In this document: piece by piece, positions 16,782-25,985 of the stretch
Layout of the letters: the number at the start of each line of letters is the position of its first letter
Position numbering within the stretch: the first letter of the stretch is position 1
Assembly: GCF_010974825.1 (NCBI RefSeq)
Contig: NZ_JAAILA010000019.1
Location: forward strand, 1-61,365
DNA length: 61,365 nt
DNA from: Aeromonas rivipollensis
GTDB taxonomy: Bacteria; Pseudomonadota; Gammaproteobacteria; Enterobacterales; Aeromonadaceae
Direction: 5' to 3'
Position numbers and translations under genes: made by a program
Notes under the pieces: generated by a model
Told to the model about the DNA's origin: nothing
The model's database searches: none
The model's input: only the letters and a program-made list of their open reading frames with translations

Positions 16782-18428
16782 ATGAAGGGAGGCAAGGAGT
16801 GGGCACTGGTGCCCCTGGTTCTGGCGCTGGCCAGTGCGCTCCTGGTGCTGCCTGTCTGGTTGCAGGGGGGCACTCAGGGGCACGATCTGTTCCACCACCT
16901 GCTCTCCGGCCACTATTTTGCCCGCCAGCTGTGGCAGGGGGAGCTCTATCCCCGCTGGCTGATGGCCATGAACGGCGGCTTTGGCAGCCCCACCTTCTTC
17001 TTCTATCCCCCGCTCCCCTACTATGTCAGCGCCCTCTTTGCCGGCCCCGCCGCCCCCGCCCAGCAGGCCATCTATCCCCTGCTCGGCAGCGCCACCCTGG
17101 CGCTGCTGCTCTCAGGCGCGTTCGCCTATCTGTGGCTGCGCGCCACCACACCCCCGGGCCGGGCCCTGGCGGTCAGCCTGCTCTACCTGATCCTGCCCTA
17201 TCACCTGGCCATGGATCTCTATGCCCGCTTCGCCCTGGCGGAGTTCTGGGCCTTCGCCTGGGCGCCGCTGATCCTGCTTGGCCAGGATCTCGCCCATCGC
17301 GGCCTGCGCCAGGGCCTGCCCCTGCTGATCCTGGGGCTGGCGCTGCTGGCCTTCTCCCACCTGCCCAGCCTGCTGCTGATGATGGGTCTGGTCAGCGTGC
17401 GCGCCCTCTGGTTCGCCTGGCGATCCCGCACCCTGGCACCCTGCTGGATAGCCCTGGGGGCCCAGGGGCTGGGGCTTTGTATGGCGGCGGCCCTGCTGCT
17501 GCCCGCCCTGGCGGATCAGGGGGCCATCTCCATGGAGCTGATGCGCGGCGGCATGTTCGACTTTCGGCGCAACTTCCTCGACCGCCTGCCTTCTGGCTGG
17601 GGGGACTGGCGCTTTCGCGGCCACCTGGCGTGGCAGAGCCTGCTGACCCTGGCCTTGCTGCTCATCGCCTGGGCCGCCGCCCGCGAGCCGCGCCACCCCG
17701 AGCTGCTCTGCTGGGGGGCGCTCGGAGTGGGAGCCTTCCTGATGATGCTGCCCCTGAGTCAGCCCCTCTGGAGCCTGCTGCCCCCCCTGCAACGGGTGCA
17801 GTTTCCCTGGCGGCTCAATCTCATCCTCACCCTGGCCACGGTTGCCGTGGTGGCCCTGGGCACCCCCACTCACCGCCCCTGGCAGTGGCTCTGGTGGGGA
17901 ACACTCCTGCTGACCCTGATCACCACCCTCGCCTACGTCCGTCACGCCCCCCTCACCCAGGCCCCCACCCGGGAGGCCATGGCCTTCGAGTTCGACAGCA
18001 AGCGCAGCGCCCGGGAATACAGACCAAGAATGGTGCCGGGGGGCATGTTCGCCCCGACCCTGCTCGCCTGGAAGGACGAGTTCCAGCCCCCGGTGAGCGC
18101 CGAGCCCCCGGGCGCCAGCTGGACAGTGCACCGCTGGCAGCCCAGGGCCCTGACCCTGGCGGTGACGGCGGCCGTGCCGACCCGGCTGGTCCTGCACCAG
18201 TATGATTACCCCGGCTGGCAGGCCTGGCTCGACGAGCGCCTGATGCTGACGGTGGGCGCCAATCCCCAGGGCCTGATGCAGCTCTGGGTGCCGGCGGGCA
18301 GCCACAGCCTCACCCTCAGGCTGACGGCGCGCTGGCCCGAGCGGGCAGGCAATGCCCTCTCCTTGCTCGGGTGGCTGGGCTGGCTGCTGCTTCTGTGCCA
18401 CCACAGGGCGAGGCGTCCGGGGCGCTGA
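16782..18428 (+). CDS. Large membrane protein of the 6-pyruvoyl-tetrahydropterin synthase-related group
   Basis: A 548-aa polytopic protein of the YfhO/GT-C-like class that databases label '6-pyruvoyl-tetrahydropterin synthase-related', a label without enzymatic support. About eleven helices are visible. The loop QGHDLFHHLLSGHYFARQLWQGELYPRWLMAMNGGFG-like segment near residues 30-70 and FFFYPPLPYYV are characteristic. A soluble C-terminal domain (about 400-530) resembles the extracytoplasmic beta domain of such proteins. I chose the ATG at 16782, behind GGGAGAGG, over 16758. A role in lipid-linked sugar transfer is plausible but not shown. Confidence 0.7.
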   Translation: MKGGKEWALVPLVLALASALLVLPVWLQGGTQGHDLFHHLLSGHYFARQLWQGELYPRWLMAMNGGFGSPTFFFYPPLPYYVSALFAGPAAPAQQAIYPLLGSATLALLLSGAFAYLWLRATTPPGRALAVSLLYLILPYHLAMDLYARFALAEFWAFAWAPLILLGQDLAHRGLRQGLPLLILGLALLAFSHLPSLLLMMGLVSVRALWFAWRSRTLAPCWIALGAQGLGLCMAAALLLPALADQGAISMELMRGGMFDFRRNFLDRLPSGWGDWRFRGHLAWQSLLTLALLLIAWAAAREPRHPELLCWGALGVGAFLMMLPLSQPLWSLLPPLQRVQFPWRLNLILTLATVAVVALGTPTHRPWQWLWWGTLLLTLITTLAYVRHAPLTQAPTREAMAFEFDSKRSAREYRPRMVPGGMFAPTLLAWKDEFQPPVSAEPPGASWTVHRWQPRALTLAVTAAVPTRLVLHQYDYPGWQAWLDERLMLTVGANPQGLMQLWVPAGSHSLTLRLTARWPERAGNALSLLGWLGWLLLLCHHRARRPGR

Positions 18429-18544
18429 TCCCGCCGCAGATCTGACCTCAAGGGCCGGGGCAGGATAGACCTGCTCAAGCCTGCCAAAGCTGATAGACTC
18501 AACACTCGCCCCTTTTCCCTGCCCTGCCACGACTCGGATACCCT

Positions 18545-19747
18545 ATGCCTCAAGCCACGCCCCTCTCTCCCCGCTTCCTGTTCATCCTGCTCGGCGCCCT
18601 GGCGGGCCTGACCCCGCTCGCGGTGGATATGTACCTGCCCGCCATTCCGGCCATAGCCCGGGATCTGGCCACCAGCATAGACGGGGCCCAGCTCACCATC
18701 AGCGCCTTCCTCGGCGGCTTCGCCATCGGCCAGCTGTTCTATGGCCCGCTGGCAGACAGCTTCGGCCGCAAGCCGGTGATCCTGGCGGGACTGACGATGT
18801 TCGCCGTGGCCTCTGTGGGTTGCGCCATGGCCGACTCCCTGCCGGAGCTGCTGGCCTGGCGTATGCTGCAGGCTGCCGGCGGGGCGGCGGGATCCGTAGT
18901 GGTCAATGCCCTGCTGCGGGATCTGTTCGAGAAGGATGCGTTTTCGCGGGCCATGTCCTTCGTCATCCTGGTGATGACGCTGGCCCCCCTGGTGGCCCCG
19001 GTGGTGGGCGGCTACATCAGCGCCCACAGCGATTGGCGGGTGATCTTCTGGCTGCTGGTGGGGGTGAGCCTGCTCATCTGCGTGGTGATGCAGTGGAAGA
19101 TCCAGGAGACCCTCAAACCCGAACACAGGCAGCCGCTCAAGCTCGGCCAGGTGCTGCGCAACTACTGGGGCGTGCTCTCCCACCGCGGCGCCATGGGCTA
19201 TGTGCTGTGTGGCGCCCTGTCGAGCTCCGGCATGTTCGCCTTCCTGAGCGCCTCCCCTTATGTCTATATCGAGTATTTCAAGGTACCGACCGAGCACTAC
19301 GGCTGGCTCTTTGGCCTCAACATCCTGCTGATGATGGTGGTCACCTTCGTCAACAGCCGTCTGGTGAAGGGGGTGGGCGCCGAGCGCATGCTGCAATACG
19401 GCCTGACTGTGCTGCCGCTGGCCGGGGCCCTGCTTATCTATAACGCCTGGAGCCAGACCGGGGGCCTCTGGGGCATCGTCATCCCAGTGGTGCTCTTCGT
19501 CGGGCACATCAGTCTGGTGGGGGCCAACGCCATGACGGGCCTGATGGGCCACTTCCCCCAGTCGGCGGGCACCGCCTCGGCGCTCGCGGGCACACTGCGC
19601 TTTGGCATAGGCGCCGTGGTGGGCATTTTGGTCAACCTCAATCCCCCCGAGTCGCCGCTGCCCATGGCCATCGCCATCGCCGCCTGTGGCCTGGGCTCGG
19701 CACTCAGCTACTGGCTGCTCACCGGCAAGCGTGCCAGGGCGGCCTGA
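18545..19747 (+). CDS. bcr: Bcr/CflA-family multidrug efflux MFS transporter
   Basis: A 400-aa, 12-helix major facilitator of the Bcr/CflA (drug:H+ antiporter-1) group. Seen are AVDMYLPAIPAIA in helix 1, the motif A loop GPLADSFGRKPVILAG after helix 2, and the motif C-like APLVAPVVGGYI in helix 5. Its length matches E. coli Bcr (bicyclomycin/sulfonamide export). It appears monocistronic and ends at the bidirectional terminator at 19780. Drug specificity cannot be read from sequence. Confidence 0.88.
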   Translation: MPQATPLSPRFLFILLGALAGLTPLAVDMYLPAIPAIARDLATSIDGAQLTISAFLGGFAIGQLFYGPLADSFGRKPVILAGLTMFAVASVGCAMADSLPELLAWRMLQAAGGAAGSVVVNALLRDLFEKDAFSRAMSFVILVMTLAPLVAPVVGGYISAHSDWRVIFWLLVGVSLLICVVMQWKIQETLKPEHRQPLKLGQVLRNYWGVLSHRGAMGYVLCGALSSSGMFAFLSASPYVYIEYFKVPTEHYGWLFGLNILLMMVVTFVNSRLVKGVGAERMLQYGLTVLPLAGALLIYNAWSQTGGLWGIVIPVVLFVGHISLVGANAMTGLMGHFPQSAGTASALAGTLRFGIGAVVGILVNLNPPESPLPMAIAIAACGLGSALSYWLLTGKRARAA

Positions 19748-19778
19748 CGCGCTCTTAGGCTCACCGCGATGCCGACAC

Positions 19779-19812
19779 GAAAAAGCCCTGTCCACCGGAC
19801 AGGGCTTTTTGC
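19779..19812. terminator. Bidirectional terminator
   Basis: The hairpin AAAAAGCCCTGTCC-ACC-GGACAGGGCTTTTT has a T tract on both strands. It serves the Bcr gene from the left and the PNPOx-like gene from the right. Confidence 0.93.
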
Positions 19813-19829
19813 ATCTGGGGCGCGGGCCC

Positions 19830-20396
19830 TCAGGCGTCTGCCGGCAAGCCGCTGCGGGCCAGGATCTCGCTCTCCACGCCATCCAGGCTCAGCTGATTCT
19901 TCTTGCGCCAGTAAGCCTCTATGCCCTCCTTGCCCTGGCGGGCCGACCAGTTGGCGAGATCCTCCCTGTCCCCCTGGTAGTCAAACAGGGGCACCGACAT
20001 GCCGCAGGAGGTCTGGACCCGTTCAATGTCGAGCAGGAAGATCTGGCGGGCCGCCACGCTGGCCGGGAAGCGCGCCAGGGCCGTCTCCCAGTCCGGATCG
20101 CCCCGGTGCAGCACCCGCGCCTGACCATAGGCCCGCAGTATCATGGGCGCCCCCTCGAAGGCGCAGAACATCACCGTCATGCGCGGGTTCTGCAACACAT
20201 GGGCCGCCGACTCGTTACCGCTGCCGGTCAGGTTGAGCCAGGCCAGGGTATGGGCATCGAGAATGCGCAACGAATCCCCGCCCTTAGGGGAGAGGTTGAC
20301 CGTGCCCTCCCCCGCCGCCGTGCCGACAAAATAGATCTTCTGCGCCGCGATAAAGGCCACATGGCGCGGCGAGAGCGCCTCGAACAGTTGTCCCAT
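19830..20396 (-). CDS. Pyridoxamine 5'-phosphate oxidase-like FMN protein
   Basis: A 188-aa split-barrel flavoprotein. The FMN-binding region VNLSPKGGDSLRILD and the TGSGNESAAHVLQNPRMTVMFCAFEGAPMILRAYG-type core are typical of the PNPOx-like family of small oxidoreductases. Start choice: the ATG at 20396 follows GCAAGGGAAGGGACT, whereas the upstream ATG at 20420 has no ribosome-binding site. It lies 29 bp downstream of nhaD on the same strand and could be co-transcribed. The substrate is unknown. Confidence 0.8.
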   Translation of the reverse strand: MGQLFEALSPRHVAFIAAQKIYFVGTAAGEGTVNLSPKGGDSLRILDAHTLAWLNLTGSGNESAAHVLQNPRMTVMFCAFEGAPMILRAYGQARVLHRGDPDWETALARFPASVAARQIFLLDIERVQTSCGMSVPLFDYQGDREDLANWSARQGKEGIEAYWRKKNQLSLDGVESEILARSGLPADA

Positions 20397-20425
20397 AGTC
20401 CCTTCCCTTGCAATCTTCATGGTGC

Positions 20426-21853
20426 TCAGAACAGGGCGCTGTTGAGCCACAGATGCGCCCCTATGCTGACCATATAGCCAAGCAAAATGGCAGGCAACCA
20501 CTTGAGATGGCCAACGAAGGTATACATGCCCCTGGCCTGCCCCATCAGAGCCACACCGGCGGCGGAGCCGATGGAGAGCAGGCTGCCCCCCACCCCCGTG
20601 GTCAGGGTCACCAGCAGCCACTGCCCGGTCGACATCTGCGGCTCCATCGACAACACGGCGAACATCACCGGAATGTTGTCGATGACGGAGGAGAGCAGGC
20701 CTATGACCACATTGGCCTGGGTCGGATCCCCCTGATAGAGGAGCTGGGACGCCAGCGCCAGATACCCCATGAAGCTGAGCCCGCCGACGCACATCACCAC
20801 CCCGTAGAAGAAGAGCAGGGTGTCCCACTCGGCCTTGGCAATCTTGTTGAACACATCGAACGGCACTATGGAGCCGAGGCGCAGCAGCCGCGCCTCGTCA
20901 CCGGTGCGCTCATAGAGGGCGCGCTCCCGCGCCAGGACGCCAGGCTGGGTCTTGCGCAGGTAGAAGCCGAAAAATTGCAGATAGCCCAGCCCCGTCATCA
21001 TGCCGAGCACCGGGGGCAGTTGCAGGAAGTGATGGCAGGCGACGGCCGTCCCTATGGTGAGGAGGAAGAGCAGCACTATGGTGGCGGCCCCGCGCCTGAG
21101 CGTCACTTCCTCGTCCAGCACCCTGGGGGCATGGCGCGGCACCATCAGGCTCATCAGGAGGGCCGGGATCAGGAAGTTGAGCAGGCCGGGGATGAAGAGC
21201 GCGAAGAACTGGCCGAAGGGCACCTTGCCCGCCTGCCACACCATCAGGGTGGTGATGTCGCCGAAGGGGCTGAAGGCGCCGCCGGCATTGGCCGCCACTA
21301 CGATGTTGATGCAGGCCAGGTTGATGAAGCGGCGATCCTCGTTGGCCACATTGAGCACCACTGTGCACATCAGGAGCGCAGTGGTGAGGTTGTCCACTAC
21401 GGGGGAGATGAAGAAGGTCAGGAACCCGGTGAGCCAGAACAGGGTGCGCAGGCTGAGCCCGGCCCGCACCAGGCGGGCGCGCAGGGCGGCAAACAGCAGC
21501 CTGTCCTCCATGGCGTTGATGTAGGTCATGGCCACCAGCAGGAACAGCATCAACTCCCCATATTCCAGCAGGTTTTGCCGAAACCCCTCGTGGGCCAGCG
21601 GGCTCAGCCCCGCGTCCGCATAGACGACGCCAATGGCTATCCAGATGATGCCGGCGGCGATCAGCACCGGCTTGGATTTTCGCAGCTTCAGGTACTCTTC
21701 GGCCATCACCAGGAGGTAGGCGAGCACGAAGATGACGAGGGCAAAGAGGCCGACGCCACTGTGGGTCAGGGCTAGGGGGCCGCCCTCGGCCAGGGCGGGG
21801 CCACAAAACAGGCAGAGCCCGGACAAGGGGGCAAGGCGTGAGGATCCAGACAT
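20426..21853 (-). CDS. nhaD: Na+/H+ antiporter NhaD
   Basis: A 475-aa member of the NhaD/ArsB ion-transporter superfamily that exports Na+ or Li+ in exchange for protons and is common in marine and brackish gammaproteobacteria. An N-terminal signal-like helix is followed by about twelve more. The family core SPVVDNLTTALLMCTVVL and its repeat SSVIDNIPVMFAVL, each with a membrane-embedded Asp, are both present, as is ANAGGAFSPFGDITTLMVW. The length fits Vibrio NhaD. The upstream region is short and shows no clear regulator site. Confidence 0.92.
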   Translation of the reverse strand: MSGSSRLAPLSGLCLFCGPALAEGGPLALTHSGVGLFALVIFVLAYLLVMAEEYLKLRKSKPVLIAAGIIWIAIGVVYADAGLSPLAHEGFRQNLLEYGELMLFLLVAMTYINAMEDRLLFAALRARLVRAGLSLRTLFWLTGFLTFFISPVVDNLTTALLMCTVVLNVANEDRRFINLACINIVVAANAGGAFSPFGDITTLMVWQAGKVPFGQFFALFIPGLLNFLIPALLMSLMVPRHAPRVLDEEVTLRRGAATIVLLFLLTIGTAVACHHFLQLPPVLGMMTGLGYLQFFGFYLRKTQPGVLARERALYERTGDEARLLRLGSIVPFDVFNKIAKAEWDTLLFFYGVVMCVGGLSFMGYLALASQLLYQGDPTQANVVIGLLSSVIDNIPVMFAVLSMEPQMSTGQWLLVTLTTGVGGSLLSIGSAAGVALMGQARGMYTFVGHLKWLPAILLGYMVSIGAHLWLNSALF

Positions 21854-21945
21854 GAGTGCGCGTCTCTTGAGAACTGTCTGGCATTGAGGCTAGCAGTGGA
21901 CAGGGAAGTCACCCTCATCCCTATCCGGATGATCGAGCCACCCGC

Positions 21946-22339
21946 CTCGGTCGGGCAGGCGGCGTGGCTTAGGGGGCATCAGGGGGATTTTTTGCCAAAA
22001 CCGGATTGCTTGAGGGTGTAGCCGGCGCTGTTTTGCCAGGCATCCAGCCCGCTTCTGTTGTTGCCCGCCGCCCGCCTCGGCCGGGCAGGCGGCGTGGCTC
22101 AGGGGGCATCAGGGGGATTTTTTGCCGAAACCGGATTGCTTGAGGGTGTAGCCGGCACTGTTTTGCCAGGCGTCCAACCCGCTTCTGTTGTTGCCCGCCA
22201 CCCACCTCGGCCGGGCAGGCGGCGTGGCTCACTCAAGGGGCATCAGGGGGATTTTTTGCCAAAGCCGGACTGCTTGAGGGTGTAGCCGGCGCTGTTTTGC
22301 CAGGCATCCAGCCCACTTCTGTTGTTGCCCGCCACCAGA
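21946..22339. repeat. Three tandem 130-bp units made from the 3' end of the DUF4357 gene
   Basis: GGCGTGGCT anchors occur at 21961, 22091 and 22221, exactly 130 bp apart. Each unit contains the codons for the C-terminus of the neighbouring minus-strand gene (NRSGLDAWQNSAGYTLKQSG and KKSP-stop) plus a GC-rich linker. Only the rightmost copy is joined to the gene, and it differs by a 4-bp insertion just after the stop. The copies differ by a few substitutions, so the expansion is fairly recent. Confidence 0.92.
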
Positions 22340-22716
22340 CTGGCGGCCAGGCTCGGGCTGTTGAACAGCTGATCGGCGCTAAACACGAAGCCCCCCTCGG
22401 CTCGGGGCACAAGCACCCCCTTGGCCAGCAGCTCCTGGCGCAGCTCGATCACCGCCTCGCGCAAGGAGGCGGCATCCTCGCCGTTGGCGGTGGAGCCCGC
22501 CTGCACCATGAAGCCGGGGTTCTGTCGCTTGCCCACCGGATAGCCATGGGCCTCGGCCCCCTTGCCGTTGAAGTGGTAGAGCTCGCGCTCGCCGGGCTTG
22601 TTGTCGGAGAGCGCCTTTTGCAGGGTCATCAGCTCGTTGTAGATATCGATGGGGACCACGGCAGCCTGCTTGGCCCCCTTGCTGTCGACGATAAAACTGA
22701 CTTGCTTGTGTAACAT
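22243..22716 (-). CDS. DUF4357 domain-containing protein
   Basis: A 157-aa cytoplasmic protein. The second half fits DUF4357: GFMVQAGSTANGEDAASLREAV, then LLAKGVL, then FVFSADQLFNSPSLAASLVAGNNRSGLDAWQN. This small domain is often found at the C-terminus of nucleases and restriction-related proteins. The N-terminal 45 residues (KQVSFIVDSKGAKQAAVVPIDIYNELM) resemble a Phd/RelB-like antitoxin N-terminus, though no toxin is adjacent. Its last ~30 codons are duplicated twice downstream. The function is unknown. Confidence 0.75.
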   Translation of the reverse strand: MLHKQVSFIVDSKGAKQAAVVPIDIYNELMTLQKALSDNKPGERELYHFNGKGAEAHGYPVGKRQNPGFMVQAGSTANGEDAASLREAVIELRQELLAKGVLVPRAEGGFVFSADQLFNSPSLAASLVAGNNRSGLDAWQNSAGYTLKQSGFGKKSP

Positions 22717-22868
22717 CCTTGCTCATCCTGTGACCCATGGAAGCCCCTATTCTAACCACCTCTGGCAAGCGGGATCCAGCAAGGATCCTCATCCCTTTTG
22801 CAGGCGCGATCACTAACTGGCATAGTGACTGACATTGTGAAAGCCATTGGCCATCAACCGGTTATCCC

Positions 22869-23543
22869 ATGTTGAATCTGCGCAACCTCGGTAAACACTT
22901 CGCCAACGGCGGTGAGACGCTCCCCCTGTTTGCCGGTCTGGATCTCAAGCTCAACCCCGGCGAAACCTGTCTGCTGCTGGGGCAGAGCGGCTGTGGCAAG
23001 TCCACTCTGCTCAACCTCATTGCCGGTCTCATCCCCCCGGATGAGGGGGAAATCTGGTTGGGAGAGACCCGGCTCGACACCCAGTCTCCGGACGAACGGG
23101 CCCGCCTGCGCGGCCGGCATTTTGGCATCGTCTATCAGGACTTCAACCTGCTGCCGACCCTCACAGTGCTGGAAAACCTCTGCCTGCCCCTGGAGATAAA
23201 CCACCTGCCCCGCGACATGGCGCGCCTCGATGCCCTGCTCGAACGCCTGGGGATGAGCCACAAGCGCCACGCCTGGCCGGAGCAGCTCTCCGGCGGCCAG
23301 CGCCAGCGGGTGGCCCTGGCCCGGGCCCTGGTTCACCAGCCAAAGTGGCTGCTCGCTGACGAGCCCACCGGGAGTCTCGATGAGCACAACGCCGAGCAGG
23401 TGATGGGGCTGATGATGGCGGCGGTGCGCGACACCGGCGCAGGGCTCTTGCTGGTGAGCCACAACCCCGGCTATGGCGCCCTGGCAGACAGGGTGCTGCG
23501 CCTGGAAGGGGGGCAGTTGCTCGAGGCCGGACCCCATGGGTGA
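22869..23543 (+). CDS. ABC transporter ATP-binding subunit, LolD/AttE-like
   Basis: A 224-aa ATPase. Walker A is GQSGCGKST (residues 38-46), the signature is LSGGQRQRV, Walker B is WLLADEPTGSLD and the switch His lies in LLVSHNPG. The sequence falls in the LolD/MacB class that pairs with FtsX-type permeases. It begins a three-gene unit (ATPase, FtsX-like permease, CrtC/AttH-like lipocalin) that corresponds to the AttEFGH arrangement. The permease starts 22 bp after its stop. The substrate is unknown; lipid or lipoprotein extrusion is plausible from the class. Confidence 0.87.
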   Translation: MLNLRNLGKHFANGGETLPLFAGLDLKLNPGETCLLLGQSGCGKSTLLNLIAGLIPPDEGEIWLGETRLDTQSPDERARLRGRHFGIVYQDFNLLPTLTVLENLCLPLEINHLPRDMARLDALLERLGMSHKRHAWPEQLSGGQRQRVALARALVHQPKWLLADEPTGSLDEHNAEQVMGLMMAAVRDTGAGLLLVSHNPGYGALADRVLRLEGGQLLEAGPHG

Positions 23544-23564
23544 CGCCCGCTGCCGGGATGCATC

Positions 23565-25985
23565 ATGCTGCCGCTGAAGGCGCTGCTGCGCCTCTATCGC
23601 GCCCACCCCTGGCTGCTGCTGATGAGCCTGGCCGGGCTCATGCTGGGGGTCACCCTGGTGGTGGCCATCGAGCTCTTGAACCACAGCGCCCGCACCAATT
23701 TCGTCGCCGCCCGCAGCCAGCTCGCGGGGGACGCGAACTACCGCCTGGCCCCGAGCGGCGGCCTGGATGAGGGGCTCTACGTTCGGCTGGTGCGAAGCCA
23801 GCCCGCTCTTGACGCCATGCCCCAGTTGCACGCCTGGCTCAAGGACGAGCAGGGGCGCAGCTTCCAGCTGCTGGGGATGGATCTCTTCAACCCGGGCCCC
23901 CTGCGCCGACTCTTTGGCGAGCAGCCGGGGCGCGAGCCTGACTTCACCCTGAGCCGCGCCGACAGCGTCTGGCTCTCGGCCCCCGAGGCGAAACGCCTCG
24001 GCTGGTCGCTGGGGCAGTCTCGCTCCTTTATGCTGGGCGGTGACGGGGAAAGTGCCCGCACACTCACCCTCACCCTCGCGGGTACCTTCGAGCCGGGCGC
24101 CGTCCCCATGGAGCGGCTGCTGGTCACCGACATAGGCCTGGCCCAACCCCTGCTTGGCAAGGCAGGAAGGCTGGATCGCATCGTCTTCAAGTTAAGCGAC
24201 GCAGAGGCCAATGCCTTGCAAAGGGCGCTGCAAACCTATTACCCCCATCAGCCGCTCTGGCTCGAGCCCATCAGCCCGGCCCTCGATGCCAGCCAGCTCG
24301 GGGATGCCCTGGCCCTCAACCTCAGTGCCCTCTCCCTGCTCGCCATGGCGGTGGGATTGTTTCTGGTGTTCAACGCCCAGCGCTTCGTACAGAGCGTGCG
24401 CCGCCCCCAGCTCGCCCAGCTCATCATCCTGGGGATGCCGCCAAGCCGGGTACTCCGCTATCTGGCCCTGGAGCTGCTCATTCTCGCCACCATAGGCACC
24501 CTGCTCGGGCTGATGCTCGGCAGCCTCTTGGCGTTGGCCCTCATGGGGCAGCTCACCCAGGCGCTGGCAGACCTTTATGGCCCCAACCCCATCGATCTGC
24601 TGCGCCTCTCCCCGACCAGCCTCATCAAGGCGCTGCTGATAGGCTTGGCTGGCACCCTTGCCGCCAACCTCCCCGGCTGGTGGCAGTTGCTGCGCCAATC
24701 CCCTCTTGAACTGCGGGAGGGGAGCAGCCGCCCGCCGGTTCATCCCTGGCGCAGGCGTCTGCTCGCCATCGCCATACTGTTGCTCTGCGCCCTCTGCCTC
24801 TTGTTGCCGCAGACCGGCCTGGGGGGCGCCCTCTTCGTGGCCGGAGGCTGGCTGCTCGCCATGGCCCTCGCCCTGCCCGATGCCCTGCGCGCTCTGCTGG
24901 GGCGGCTGCGCGGGCACGGCCCCCTCAGCGTCCGGCTCGGGGTGGCCGAGACCCAATACCATCTGGATCGCACCGCCATCGCCGTGATGGCGCTGCAACT
25001 TGCCATAGCCGCGGCCATCGGCATCGGGGTCATGGTGTCGAGCTTTCGTTCGAGCGTGGAGATCTGGCTCGGCCAGCGGCTCGCCGCCGACCTCTATGTC
25101 AGCGCCCCCAAGGGGGTGGCAGGCAGCAGAGGCCAGCTGAGCGAGCAGACCCTGACCGCCATACTCGCCGAGCCAGAAGTGAGCGCCGCCTCCCGCCGCG
25201 CCGTGCACCCCGCCCGCTGGCAGGGGCAGCCCATAGAGTGGGCGCAGATGGACTTTATCCCCGAGCTCAAGGCCGCCTATCCGTTGCTGGCCGGGCGCTG
25301 GCCCGCCACCCCCGACGAGGTGCTGGCGAGCGAGCCGCTCACTGTGCGCCTCGGAGTCAGAGTGGGTCAGACCCTGGATGTGACGAGCGAAGGGGGGCCA
25401 AGGCGGCTCACCGTCACCGGCGTCTATCAGGATTACGGCAGCGACAAGGGGCAGATACTGCACGCCTTCGAAGGGGGCAAGGTGCAATCCCTCGCCCTCT
25501 TCAGCACGGACCCCGAGGGCCTAAGCGATCGGCTGCGCGCCCGTTTTGGCGAGCGGGTGAACCTGCTGCCCGCCCCCGCCATCCACGCCGCGGCGCTTAA
25601 GGTGTTCGATCAGACCTTTGTGGTGACCGAGCTGCTGAAATTGCTGATCCTCGGCATCGCCTTCGTCGGCATAGGCTCCGCCTTTATGGTGCTGGGGCTG
25701 GCCAGGCGCGGGGAGTTGCAAACCCTGCAGAGCCTAGGGATAGGCCCCCGCCACTGCCGCCGCCTGCTGGTGTGGCAGGGGGCGGGATTGGGGTTGCTCA
25801 CGGCGCTGCTGGCCCTGCCGGTGGGCTATGGCCTCGCCTGGGTGCTGATTGAGGTGGTCAACCCCCGCGCCTTTGGCTGGCGTCTCGCCTTCGAGGCCGC
25901 CCCCTTGCACGCCGTCACGGCGCTCTTGCTGGCCCCCCTGTGCGGGGCGCTCGCCTCCTGGTACGCCGCAAGGAGAGTCGTATGA
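23565..25985 (+). CDS. FtsX-like ABC permease (AttF/AttG fusion type)
   Basis: An 806-aa permease with the doubled FtsX architecture. There is an N-terminal helix (about 10-32), a periplasmic MacB-type domain, three helices (about 245-370), a linker with helices around 395-430, a second N-terminal-type helix (about 470-490), a second periplasmic domain and a final three-helix FtsX block (about 690-800). This is the length expected for AttF and AttG in one chain. The stop overlaps the start of the AttH-like gene (ATGA at 25982). Confidence 0.85.
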   Translation: MLPLKALLRLYRAHPWLLLMSLAGLMLGVTLVVAIELLNHSARTNFVAARSQLAGDANYRLAPSGGLDEGLYVRLVRSQPALDAMPQLHAWLKDEQGRSFQLLGMDLFNPGPLRRLFGEQPGREPDFTLSRADSVWLSAPEAKRLGWSLGQSRSFMLGGDGESARTLTLTLAGTFEPGAVPMERLLVTDIGLAQPLLGKAGRLDRIVFKLSDAEANALQRALQTYYPHQPLWLEPISPALDASQLGDALALNLSALSLLAMAVGLFLVFNAQRFVQSVRRPQLAQLIILGMPPSRVLRYLALELLILATIGTLLGLMLGSLLALALMGQLTQALADLYGPNPIDLLRLSPTSLIKALLIGLAGTLAANLPGWWQLLRQSPLELREGSSRPPVHPWRRRLLAIAILLLCALCLLLPQTGLGGALFVAGGWLLAMALALPDALRALLGRLRGHGPLSVRLGVAETQYHLDRTAIAVMALQLAIAAAIGIGVMVSSFRSSVEIWLGQRLAADLYVSAPKGVAGSRGQLSEQTLTAILAEPEVSAASRRAVHPARWQGQPIEWAQMDFIPELKAAYPLLAGRWPATPDEVLASEPLTVRLGVRVGQTLDVTSEGGPRRLTVTGVYQDYGSDKGQILHAFEGGKVQSLALFSTDPEGLSDRLRARFGERVNLLPAPAIHAAALKVFDQTFVVTELLKLLILGIAFVGIGSAFMVLGLARRGELQTLQSLGIGPRHCRRLLVWQGAGLGLLTALLALPVGYGLAWVLIEVVNPRAFGWRLAFEAAPLHAVTALLLAPLCGALASWYAARRVV

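Noticed and set aside
21946..22339. CRISPR array
   Set aside because: The units are 130 bp with no short direct repeat/unique spacer pattern, and they contain coding sequence of the adjacent gene.
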